DNA from: an uncultured Alphaproteobacteria bacterium
GTDB taxonomy: Bacteria; Pseudomonadota; Alphaproteobacteria; Caulobacterales; Caulobacteraceae
Reading direction: 5' to 3'
Length of the DNA stretch: 64,000 nt
NCBI GenBank assembly: GCA_903822175.1
Contig: CAIJOB010000040.1
Coordinates: forward strand, 1 to 64,000
Part shown: piece after piece, positions 33,775-42,009 of the stretch
How positions within the stretch are numbered: position 1 is the first letter of the stretch
How the letters are laid out: each line of letters starts with the position of its first letter
Made by a program: the position numbers and the translations under genes
The notes under the pieces: generated by a model
What the model was told of the DNA's origin: nothing
What the model saw: the letters and a program-made list of their open reading frames with translations, nothing else
The model's database searches: none

Positions 33775-36700
33775 GAACGTGGCCGGTAAGCCGCAGGTCG
33801 TAGATATTGAGTCCGTCGCGGGCCTCGGCGCCGGTTTCCACCGCAAAGCCGCCTGAGCCGTTTTCGCCGCGCACCGACAGGTGGACGGCCGCGCCCGAGC
33901 CGGAGATCTGGTCGGAGGTGAGCTGGAAGGGATTGCCGCCGCCGGTGAACCGCGCGGTGGTCACGCCCAGGACTTCGTTGGCGACGCCCTTGTAGCCGAT
34001 CAGGGCCTCAGGCCCCCAGCTGTGGTCGGGGCCGTAGAGCGCGCCGACCGCAACGCCGGCGAAGGTCGAGATCCTGGAGCTGGTGCGCGAGTCCACCGCC
34101 AGGTCCATGACGTTGCCGCCGCCGCTCTCCGTGTAGGAGCCCTCGTTGAGGCGCATGTAGTCGAGGCTGGCGAGCGGGCGGACATAATAGTTCGCGAAGC
34201 GCGCCTCGTAGCTGACCGTCCCGCGGGCGTTGAAGCCCAGCGCCGACCAGGAGCCGTTGGCGGTGCGGGTCACGGCCAGGCCGTCGCCGCCCAGGACCTC
34301 GATCACCCGGTCGCTGGAAATGCGCGCGTAGTCGACGCCCACGCGGGCGTTGGCCGAGAAGCCGCCCTTGGTCATGCGCCAGTAGAGGCCAGCGTCGACC
34401 AGGTTCGCGTGCAGGTCGGCCGCCGAGTCCCGGTCGTCGGGATAGACCTCGTTGGTGCTGGCCCCGAAGGTGACCCCCAGGATGCCGAGCGGCGTGCGCG
34501 GGATCTCGTAGCCGGCGACGGCGCCGAAGCTCCAGGCCTTGTACCCGGGGTCATTGGTGCGCGCGTCGGAGAACAGCCCGGCGTTGGTTTCCTGCATCCA
34601 GAAACCGCCGCCGACCGGGTCCTGCCGGTCGTCCAGCGGCTTGCCGAAGGCGGAGACGCTGGTGGCGATGGCATTGAAGAGGGCGCCGGAGTGGTTGGGC
34701 ATCAGCTGGTTGTAGAGGCCGATCGTCCCGGCCTGGGTGGTCTGGGCGAGCAGCGCGCCCTCGAGGCCGGTGTCCTGGGTGATCACCGAGATCAGCGGCT
34801 CATAGCCGGCGGCCGAAGTCGCGGGCAGACCCAGCTGCGCCGCGGTCTTGCGGGTGAGCGTGGCCGAGACCGTGCCCGCCGCGGCGTTGGTCGAGAGGCT
34901 GGTGTTGTAGAGGAACGGCGTTGAGCCGAGCAGGGAGGTGTCGACGGTGCCAGCGGTCAGCTGGTTCGCCTGGATGATGGTGTAGGTGGCGCTGCCCGGC
35001 AGCACATTGGCCAGGCGCACCCCGATGGTCGCGCCGCTGGCGATGGTGGCCGCGCCGGCGACGCTCAGCTTGGTCGCCTGGCCGAGCGACGGGTCGGCGG
35101 TGACGATCAGCGAGGAGGCGCCGCCCAGCGTCAGGCTGGTCAGCTTCAGCTGGCTGGGGTCATTGATCTGCAGCGAGCCGGTTCCGACCGACATGGCGAT
35201 GGTGCCGCCGGCCGCGTCGAGGTTGCCCTTCACCGCCGCGCCATTGTCGATGGTCAGGCTGTTGGCGCCGGCGCCCAGGTCGACGTTGCCGCTCACCGTG
35301 CCGGCCAGGATCTCCACCCGGTCAGCGCCGGGGCCGAACAGCACCGAGCCGGTGATCGACGGCACGAAGCTGTCGCCGGTGGGTGCGTCCTGCAGCAGGT
35401 GGACGCCGACGGCGTTCTTGCTCACGTCCAGAGCCACGGTGGCCCCAGTGACCGGGGTCGCGACGCTGCTCAGGCCCCGCGCGGTCGAGATCTGGCCGAT
35501 GTTCTCGATCTCGGAGAGCGTGCCCGACCGGTCGATGATGGCGATGGCGTCGGCCTTCTGGCCGGTGACGGTCGCGCTGATGATGTTGGCGTTCTGCAGG
35601 GCGGTGACCGTGGAGCCTGCCTCGATCGACAGCGCCTGGGCCGCCGAACCCGCGGCGTCGGAGTTCATCACCGCTTCGATCGTGCCGTCGTTGCGGAAGT
35701 CCGGCGCGATGACGCCGCTGAGGTGGAAGGCCGTCGCGCTGGCGGCGTAGGCCGAGGCGCTGACCGCACCGGAAACATGGATGCCGCCGGTGGTGTCGAT
35801 CGTGCCGCCGCCGGCTACGCCGAGCTGCACGCCGGTCGAAGTGATGCCGTCGTAGACGCCGCTGCCGACGGCTGAGCCCTTGATGCTCAGGCCATAGGGC
35901 TCGGTGCCGGCGACCGCGCCGGCGCCGACGTCGACGTTGCCAAGCGTGATGTTCTTGCCGTTGGCGCCGCCGATGATCAGCGCGGGCGCTGCGGCGATCG
36001 AGCTCAGCGAGCCGGCCGCGGTGGTGACATTGCCTGAGGTGTCGGTGGTGGTGATCGCGTCGATCAGCACGCCGCCGGTGACATTGCCGCCGATGGTGAC
36101 CGTGGCGCCGCTCTGCAGCAGGTCATCCGCCGTCAGGTGGCCCAGGAAGTTCGTGTCGGTGCTGCGCGTCGTGTAGCGGTAGCCGGTGGACGAATAGGTG
36201 CCGTTCATCAGCACCTGGCCGGTGACGTCGCCGCCCAGGTTGACGCCCTGGGAGCCCTGGCCCTGGACGACCATGGTGCCGCTGAGCGTCACGCCATTGC
36301 CCACCGTGCTGGTGGTGCGGATGCCGAAGCTGTTGTTCCCGGACACCGAGACGGAGCCGGCGTTGAGCAGGGTGCCGCTGAGCGCGGTCTCGACCGAAAT
36401 GGCCGCGGAATTGTCGCCCTTGATGACGATGGTGGCCGCGCCGCTGTTGTCGACGTCGCCGGTGAAGACGCCCGGCCCTGTCACCTGGATGCCGAAGCGG
36501 CTGGTCCCGTTGGCGAACGGGCCGTGGATGACGCCGTTGCCGTCCGTCGTCGTCGTCGAGGTGTCGTCCACCTCAATGCTGGCGTTGTTGCTGATCGTGC
36601 CCGCGAAGCCGCCGTGGGCCAGGATCCCGACAACGTTGCTGAGGTTCTGGAACTGGATGACCCCGCTGTTGGTGACGGAGTTGTTGCTGTCGATGGTCAC

Positions 36701-36967
36701 CGCCGCGCCCGAAGGCGGGTGCACCGTGGCGCCGGTGTTGATGGTGATGTCGCCCGCGGTCGAGGTGGCGAGCGGCGTGGTGGTGGAGCTGCTGACCGTC
36801 GTCGAGGTGGTCTGCGCCAGCGCGGGCGCGGCCCAGATGAGCGCCGAGACGCTGACCATGGCCGGGCCATAGCGCAGCACGCGCGCCAAATGCGGCCGGC
36901 GCGCCGAGACGCCAGACGCCCGCGAAACGGCGTCCTGGGCGGCGTTCGGCGAAAAATACCCAGTCAT
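33767..36967 (-). CDS. Autotransporter (type V secretion) protein
   Basis: A 1066-aa outer-membrane protein. The N-terminus has an extended signal peptide (about residues 1-52, ending APALAQT). A long passenger of beta-helix type follows, with repeated T/S/N/G-rich strands (VTNSGVIQFQNLSNVV, NSGAATIVIKGDNSAAISV). The last ~280 residues form the autotransporter barrel (GGFWMQETNAGLFSDARTND..., SFGAVAGYEIPRTPLG) and the chain ends in HVQF, with the terminal phenylalanine needed for barrel assembly. Likely an adhesin or surface protein. It is transcribed away from the EF-hand gene. Confidence 0.9.
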   Translation of the reverse strand: MTGYFSPNAAQDAVSRASGVSARRPHLARVLRYGPAMVSVSALIWAAPALAQTTSTTVSSSTTTPLATSTAGDITINTGATVHPPSGAAVTIDSNNSVTNSGVIQFQNLSNVVGILAHGGFAGTISNNASIEVDDTSTTTTDGNGVIHGPFANGTSRFGIQVTGPGVFTGDVDNSGAATIVIKGDNSAAISVETALSGTLLNAGSVSVSGNNSFGIRTTSTVGNGVTLSGTMVVQGQGSQGVNLGGDVTGQVLMNGTYSSTGYRYTTRSTDTNFLGHLTADDLLQSGATVTIGGNVTGGVLIDAITTTDTSGNVTTAAGSLSSIAAAPALIIGGANGKNITLGNVDVGAGAVAGTEPYGLSIKGSAVGSGVYDGITSTGVQLGVAGGGTIDTTGGIHVSGAVSASAYAASATAFHLSGVIAPDFRNDGTIEAVMNSDAAGSAAQALSIEAGSTVTALQNANIISATVTGQKADAIAIIDRSGTLSEIENIGQISTARGLSSVATPVTGATVALDVSKNAVGVHLLQDAPTGDSFVPSITGSVLFGPGADRVEILAGTVSGNVDLGAGANSLTIDNGAAVKGNLDAAGGTIAMSVGTGSLQINDPSQLKLTSLTLGGASSLIVTADPSLGQATKLSVAGAATIASGATIGVRLANVLPGSATYTIIQANQLTAGTVDTSLLGSTPFLYNTSLSTNAAAGTVSATLTRKTAAQLGLPATSAAGYEPLISVITQDTGLEGALLAQTTQAGTIGLYNQLMPNHSGALFNAIATSVSAFGKPLDDRQDPVGGGFWMQETNAGLFSDARTNDPGYKAWSFGAVAGYEIPRTPLGILGVTFGASTNEVYPDDRDSAADLHANLVDAGLYWRMTKGGFSANARVGVDYARISSDRVIEVLGGDGLAVTRTANGSWSALGFNARGTVSYEARFANYYVRPLASLDYMRLNEGSYTESGGGNVMDLAVDSRTSSRISTFAGVAVGALYGPDHSWGPEALIGYKGVANEVLGVTTARFTGGGNPFQLTSDQISGSGAAVHLSVRGENGSGGFAVETGAEARDGLNIYDLRLTGHVQF

Positions 36968-37210
36968 TTAGTGCAATCCCTCACGACGGACCGATCGATC
37001 GAGCATGATTGTGTCCGGCGCATGGCTCCAGCCCTTAGATATCGTTTCTGTGGCGGCCAAGCGCGTCTCGATCGTTTCACTCTTGCATCGGTGGCCGAAA
37101 CAGTCGGCCAAACGACGAATTTCCCCGAAATTTGCAAGGCTTAGCCCGCGCGGCAAGCCCCTAACGTCTGGGGAGGGCCGCGCACTCTTGAAACCTCAAG
37201 CGAGGCTTAG
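36968..37210. other. Divergent control region, no gene seen
   Basis: These 243 bp separate the autotransporter start (minus) from the EF-hand protein start (plus). They contain CGATCGATCGA near 36994 and a GGGGAGGGCCGCGC stretch near 37170 but no recognisable promoter, operator or RNA gene. Confidence 0.4.
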
Positions 37211-38107
37211 ATGCAAATATCTTCAACTCCAACAGCTTACGGAGGGGGTGAGGCACAACGCCTCCTCAACATGCTCCTACAGCAACAGCCACCACCCGCT
37301 GGGCAAGACCTGCCGGGCGACTCTGCCACGACGACCACAGCCGCCACCACGACGACGGCGGCGACGCCGGCCAGCGCCACCAGCGCGGACCAGTTCGCCT
37401 CCGACACGCTCTCGTCCCTGCTCTCGGCGCAAGAAGCGCCGCCCTCCGCGTCCAGCGTGGCCTCGAAGGTCATCAGCGCGGCCGACACCAACGGCGATGG
37501 CTCGCTCAGTCTCAGCGAAATCGAGACGGCCATCGGCGCCGACACCACCTCGGGCTCCAGCGCGGACGCGCTCAGCCAGGCGTTCTCTTCGATCGACACC
37601 AACGGTGACGGTCAGATCAGCGCCAGCGAACTCACCAACGCCCTGGACGCCCAGAATGCGAGCCAGAGCGCGCAAGCCGGGGGCCCGCAGGGCGCCCACC
37701 ACCATCACCACCACGCCCACGGCTCCGGCGGGCCACCTCCGTCCAGCACGGATCTGGCCAGCCAGCTGCTCGGCTCCGCCGATACGGACGGTGACGGGGA
37801 GTTGAGCCTGAGCGAGATGGAGGCGGCGCTTGGGCTGACCTCGACCTCGTCAACGGCGTCCGGGTCTACGACCTCGACGACCTCGACGACGGGGGCGACG
37901 ACGGCTTCCGCAACGACGGCCTCCACCGCCGCGACCACGGCGGCCACCGACGCCAACAGCCTCCTGACGGCGGCGATGAGCAAGTGGGACACCAACGGCG
38001 ACGGCAAGCTCAGCGTTTCCGAACTGAGCACCGGCATCCAGGCCTTCCTGGACACGCACAATCGCGGCGCCGCGAGCAGCTCCTCCGCCCAGGCTGTGAC
38101 AGCCTGA
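37211..38107 (+). CDS. Protein with four EF-hands
   Basis: A 298-aa protein with four canonical calcium loops: DTNGDGSLSLSE (about residue 94), DTNGDGQISASE (about 130), DTDGDGELSLSE (about 196) and DTNGDGKLSVSE (about 263). They are separated by Ser/Thr/Ala-rich linkers with long TTST runs; a natural histidine cluster (HHHHHHAH) lies in the middle. No signal peptide is evident. Protein of this type are seen in Caulobacterales, role unknown; calcium buffering or sensing is inferred. A hairpin follows the stop. Confidence 0.85.
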   Translation: MQISSTPTAYGGGEAQRLLNMLLQQQPPPAGQDLPGDSATTTTAATTTTAATPASATSADQFASDTLSSLLSAQEAPPSASSVASKVISAADTNGDGSLSLSEIETAIGADTTSGSSADALSQAFSSIDTNGDGQISASELTNALDAQNASQSAQAGGPQGAHHHHHHAHGSGGPPPSSTDLASQLLGSADTDGDGELSLSEMEAALGLTSTSSTASGSTTSTTSTTGATTASATTASTAATTAATDANSLLTAAMSKWDTNGDGKLSVSELSTGIQAFLDTHNRGAASSSSAQAVTA

Positions 38108-38115
38108 TCGGGCGC

Positions 38116-38145
38116 GGCCGGGGCCCTTCAACGGGGGCTCCGGCC
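38116..38145 (+). terminator. Hairpin after the four-EF-hand gene
   Basis: GGCCGGGGCCC, a short loop and GGGGGCTCCGGCC form a GC-rich stem with one mismatch, followed by GTTTCC, 9 bp after the stop. The T-tract is weak. Confidence 0.5.
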
Positions 38146-38253
38146 GTTTCCGGCCACTCTGTTGCCGGGCCGTGTCCGGGGAGTCTTCGGTACCGAAATT
38201 CCGCTGGACGGGCGCTGTGGCATCAAGCCCGGGGACCAGACAGGAAGCTTTTT

Positions 38254-38826
38254 ATGACACCGACGATCCGCCACGCCGCCCTCGCCGCCCTCGCGGCCGC
38301 CACCCTCGCCGGCAGCGCCGGCTTGGCGACGCAAGGATGGGCGCAGCAGGACGACCACCGCGGCCCGCCCGCCGATATGCGCGCCAAGATGCAGGCCATG
38401 CGCGACGCTCACGAGAAGCAGCACGCCCAGGACCTGCGCACCATCCTGCGCCTGCGCCCCGATCAGGAGGGCGCGCTCACCGCCTTCCTGCAATCGCACA
38501 AGGGCCCCGAAGGCCCGCGCGGCGATCATCGCGGTCCGCCCGGCGGCCCTAACGGAGGCCCGGGTCCGCGGCCGCCCATGACCACGCCGCAACGGCTCGA
38601 TGAAATGGCCAAGCGTGAAAGCGAGCACGCCGCCATGCAGCAGAAGCACGCCGAGGCCCTGCGCACCTTCTACGCCGCGCTGAGCCCCGAGCAGCGCCAG
38701 GTGTTCGACGCCTTGCAGCGCATGCACGGCGGCGCTGGCGAGCGTGGCGGTTGGGGCGGCCATCGCGGCTTCGGTGGCCACATGGGCGGCCCCGGTGGTC
38801 CAGGCGGTCCGCCGCGCGACGAGTGA
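38254..38826 (+). CDS. Periplasmic Spy/CpxP-like protein
   Basis: A 190-aa protein with a signal peptide (TPTIRHAALAALAAATLAGS...WAQQ). The mature part has two LTxxQ-like helices (LRTILRLRPDQEGALTAFLQ and LRTFYAALSPEQRQVFDALQ) separated by a Gly/Pro/Arg/His-rich linker, the layout of Spy/CpxP periplasmic chaperones. The tail is glycine-rich. It is followed by a response regulator and kinase gene, so it may be the negative feedback component of that system, as CpxP is in E. coli. Confidence 0.75.
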   Translation: MTPTIRHAALAALAAATLAGSAGLATQGWAQQDDHRGPPADMRAKMQAMRDAHEKQHAQDLRTILRLRPDQEGALTAFLQSHKGPEGPRGDHRGPPGGPNGGPGPRPPMTTPQRLDEMAKRESEHAAMQQKHAEALRTFYAALSPEQRQVFDALQRMHGGAGERGGWGGHRGFGGHMGGPGGPGGPPRDE

Positions 38827-38900
38827 TCTCGCCTTTCCCCCCAATGGATTGTGGCGTGCCGGTTGTTGCGGCGCCACAATCCTCAGGGAAGGAGAAGGCC

Positions 38901-39632
38901 ATGAACACTCAAGCTAGCGTCCTTCCCGCCCGCCACATCCTCGTTGTCGACGATGACTCGCAGCTGCGCGAGCAGGTGGTGGGCTACCTCGAAGAGCATG
39001 GCTACCAGCTGCACGCCGCCCAAGATGCGGTGTCGATGGAGGCCGCGCTGGCCGCCGCGCCCATCGACCTGATCGTGCTGGACGTGATGCTGCCGGGCGA
39101 AGACGGCCTCTCGATCTGCCGCCGGCTGTCGGAGACCGGCGGGCCGGCCATCGTCATGGTCAGCGCCATGGGCGACGAGGTCGACCGGGTGCTGGGGCTG
39201 GAGCTGGGCGCCGACGACTATCTGCCCAAGCCCTGCAGCCCGCGTGAGCTGCTGGCCCGGGTCCGCGCGGTGTTCCGCCGGCTGGACGAGGTACGCGGCG
39301 GGGCGCCCCGCCGCGGGAAGACCTATCACTTCCAGGGCTTCGTGGTGGACACCCTGCGCCGCCAGCTGCGCGCGCCCAACGGCACCACCATACTCTTGAC
39401 GGGCGGGGAGTTTTCCCTGCTCAGCGTGTTCCTGGAGAACCCGCAGCGGATCCTGTCGCGCGACCAGCTCCTGGAGCAGGCGCGTGGCTCGCAGACCGAA
39501 GTCTTCGACCGGGCCGTCGATGTGCAGATCAGCCGCCTGCGCCGTAAGCTGCACGCCTGCGTCGAGGGTGAGATCATCAAGACCTACCGCGGCGCGGGCT
39601 ACCTGTTCGACGCCAAGGTGACGCGCGCGTGA
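38901..39632 (+). CDS. OmpR-family response regulator
   Basis: A 243-aa two-domain regulator. Receiver residues: DDD in ILVVDDDSQLREQ, phosphoacceptor Asp in LIVLDVMLPGEDGLS, and lysine in GADDYLPKPC. The C-terminal winged helix follows (LLTGGEFSLLSVFLENPQRILSRDQLLEQ, RAVDVQISRLRRKL, IKTYRGAGYLF). A GGAAGGAG site precedes ATG 38901. The histidine kinase gene starts 13 bp after the stop. Confidence 0.93.
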   Translation: MNTQASVLPARHILVVDDDSQLREQVVGYLEEHGYQLHAAQDAVSMEAALAAAPIDLIVLDVMLPGEDGLSICRRLSETGGPAIVMVSAMGDEVDRVLGLELGADDYLPKPCSPRELLARVRAVFRRLDEVRGGAPRRGKTYHFQGFVVDTLRRQLRAPNGTTILLTGGEFSLLSVFLENPQRILSRDQLLEQARGSQTEVFDRAVDVQISRLRRKLHACVEGEIIKTYRGAGYLFDAKVTRA

Positions 39633-39645
39633 TCAAGAGGGCGGC

Positions 39646-41241
39646 ATGACCGACGCGCCGGCGGCGGGTTCGGTCGCGGGCGCGGCGAAACCCCGCAAGC
39701 GCCGGTCCTGGCCGCGGGCCCCGATCAGCATCCAGCTGGTCACCCTGCTGCTGGCCAGCCTGATCGTCGCCGAGGCGATCAGTTTCGGCATCATCCTGTT
39801 CATCCCGCCGCCGAGAGCCGCGGTCTATCGCGTGGCCGACGTCGCCGCGGCCATGCGCGGCGGCACGCTGAAGACGCGCTTTGGCCGGCCGCTGATCCGC
39901 ACCATCGCCAACACGCTACCCTCGGAACTGGTCTCGCCGCATCGCGAGCATCAACGGACCCTGGCGGCGCTGGCGCGTGCGCTCGGCGAACCGGAGTCGC
40001 GGGTGCGGCTGGAGGAACAGAACGCCTCGCCGCTCTGGCGCCTGCGCCGCGCCTTCACCGGCGACGCGCCGCCGCGCGGCCCGGACCGGGGCGGCCCGAT
40101 GGGGGCGTCACCCTTCGAGATGGATCGCGGACCGCCGGAAGCCGGCTCGGGCGCCGAGGGCTTCGCGCCCGGGCCCATGCCGACCCCCGACGCGGCTCCT
40201 GCCGCAACCCCCGACGCGTCCCGGGCTCCCACGGCGGCCGATCCGCGCCGTCCCTGGCCGCGTGGCGGCGGCCGCCGGCGGTTCGGCGGCGGGTTCGAGC
40301 CCCCGATCTTCGGCGACTTCGCCGCGGCCCTGCAGCTCGACAATGGCGCCTGGATGGTGGTCCGCTCGACGCCAGAGCCCTTCCCCTCCACCTGGCAGAT
40401 GCAGGCCTCGGCCTGGCTGCTGGCGGGTTTCCTGCTGGTCGCCTCGGCGGGCTATCTGTTCTCGCGGCGGATTTCGGCGCCCCTGAAGCGGTTCGCTGAA
40501 GCCGCCGAGACCCTGGGCCGCGATCCGCACGCCCCGCAGATGACGCTCAAAGGGCCTGCCGTGGTGGGCGCCGCGGCGCACGCCTTCAACGAGATGCAGG
40601 AACGGCTGAAGCGCTACATCAACGACCGCACGGCCATGGTCGGCGCGATTTCCCACGACCTGCGCACCCCGCTCGCCCGCATCCGCTTCAAGGTCGAGGC
40701 CGCGCCGCCGGCGCTGAAGGCCTCGGTGCTCGCCGATGTGGAGCAGATGGAGCAGATGATCGGCGGCGTGCTGGCCTTCATCCGCGACGAGGGCGCGCCG
40801 CGCCGCCGCGAAAAGCTCGACCTGCTATCGCTGATCGAATGCGTCGTCGACGATGCCGCCGACGTTGGCGGGCAGGTGGAGATCGTCGATGGCCAGCCGG
40901 TGACGGTGGACGGCGATCCCGTCGCCCTGCAGCGGCTGTTCTCCAACCTGGTGGACAACGCCCTGAAATATGGCGGCGAGGCGCGGATCAATGTGCGCCA
41001 GGATGGCGCCGCGGCGGTGGTGGAGATCATCGATCCGGGCCCCGGCCTATCGCCCGATGAGCTTGGCCGGGTGTTCCAGCCTTTTTACCGCACCGACGCG
41101 TCACGCAACCTCGACAACGGCGGCGTGGGTCTGGGCCTGCCCATCGCGCGTTCGACCGCGCGGGCGCATGGCGGTGATGTGGAGCTGACCTCGTCGCCAG
41201 GCGTGACGACGGCGATCGTCACGCTTCCGGCCGCGGCCTGA
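39646..41241 (+). CDS. Sensor histidine kinase, EnvZ/CpxA type
   Basis: A 531-aa membrane kinase. Two membrane helices (LVTLLLASLIVAEAISFGIILFI near residue 35 and SAWLLAGFLLVASAGYLFS near 250) enclose a periplasmic loop of about 200 residues that is rich in Pro, Gly, Arg and Ala and looks disordered in its middle. Then HAMP-like sequence, the H-box (VGAISHDLRTPLARIRFKVE), N-box (LVDNALKYGGEARI) and G-boxes (NGGVGLGLPIARSTARAHGG). It pairs with the preceding regulator and probably senses envelope state. Confidence 0.92.
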   Translation: MTDAPAAGSVAGAAKPRKRRSWPRAPISIQLVTLLLASLIVAEAISFGIILFIPPPRAAVYRVADVAAAMRGGTLKTRFGRPLIRTIANTLPSELVSPHREHQRTLAALARALGEPESRVRLEEQNASPLWRLRRAFTGDAPPRGPDRGGPMGASPFEMDRGPPEAGSGAEGFAPGPMPTPDAAPAATPDASRAPTAADPRRPWPRGGGRRRFGGGFEPPIFGDFAAALQLDNGAWMVVRSTPEPFPSTWQMQASAWLLAGFLLVASAGYLFSRRISAPLKRFAEAAETLGRDPHAPQMTLKGPAVVGAAAHAFNEMQERLKRYINDRTAMVGAISHDLRTPLARIRFKVEAAPPALKASVLADVEQMEQMIGGVLAFIRDEGAPRRREKLDLLSLIECVVDDAADVGGQVEIVDGQPVTVDGDPVALQRLFSNLVDNALKYGGEARINVRQDGAAAVVEIIDPGPGLSPDELGRVFQPFYRTDASRNLDNGGVGLGLPIARSTARAHGGDVELTSSPGVTTAIVTLPAAA

Positions 41242-41249
41242 GGGGCGGC

Positions 41250-41957
41250 TTAGCCGCCGCTGACCGGAGTGTCCGGATAGGCCAGCTGTTCGCGGGCCCG
41301 CCATTCCTCGGTCACGTAGTTGACGATCAGCGACTTGCGCACGACCGGGATCTGGCGGGGCTCGAAACCGTGCCAGGTGCGGTCGGAGGGCACGAAGGCC
41401 AGCGCGCCTCCCACCTCGAACGGCGCGCGGTGCGACCAGGTCTTGGCGTCGGCGTAGACGTCGGTGCCCAGGTCCGGCTGGCCGTCGGGGCCGAGGTAGT
41501 AGAGCAGGGTGAACTTCTTGACGCCCAGGTCGGTGTGCGGCTGCAGCCAGAACCCGCTGGTGTCCTGGGCGTACTCGATGCGCAGGCAGCAGCCGTCGAG
41601 CTGTGCGCCGGTGACCTCCTCGACCACCGCCACGGTGTCGGGATGCTGGAAGGCCTGCGCCAAGGCAGCGCACATCGGGTTGTTGGCGATAGCCTCCGCG
41701 TCGATGTATCTGCGGGTGTTGTTGTGGATTTCACGAGAGCCGGATAGGCCGTTCAAGGCCGGGGCGGGAAACGGCAGAGCGTCCATCGCCGCGGCCATAT
41801 CGGCCGGCAGGACGTTCCGCAGCATCCAGTGCCGGTAGGGGTCGTCGCTCACCGCGGCCGACTTCAGGGCGTGCGCAAAGCTGGCGCGGCAGGCGTCGCG
41901 CTCCGCGGCGACGGCGTCACCGGGAAGGTCGAGCAGGGCCAGTGGACTTGTACGCAT
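41250..41957 (-). CDS. 2OG-Fe(II) oxygenase family protein
   Basis: A 235-aa iron- and 2-oxoglutarate-dependent oxygenase. The facial triad is visible as HTDLGVKKFTLLYYLG (His and Asp) and SDRTWHGFEPRQIPVVRKSL (distal His and 2OG-binding Arg). Substrate unknown. It diverges from a TonB-dependent receptor gene with 52 bp between starts; oxygenases of this kind often accompany such receptors in Caulobacterales, but a shared role is inferred. Confidence 0.8.
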   Translation of the reverse strand: MRTSPLALLDLPGDAVAAERDACRASFAHALKSAAVSDDPYRHWMLRNVLPADMAAAMDALPFPAPALNGLSGSREIHNNTRRYIDAEAIANNPMCAALAQAFQHPDTVAVVEEVTGAQLDGCCLRIEYAQDTSGFWLQPHTDLGVKKFTLLYYLGPDGQPDLGTDVYADAKTWSHRAPFEVGGALAFVPSDRTWHGFEPRQIPVVRKSLIVNYVTEEWRAREQLAYPDTPVSGG

Positions 41958-42009
41958 TGATCTGGTCGCCTCGCCCCCGTGTTGTGGCGTCTGCGGAGCT
42001 CACGCCTGA

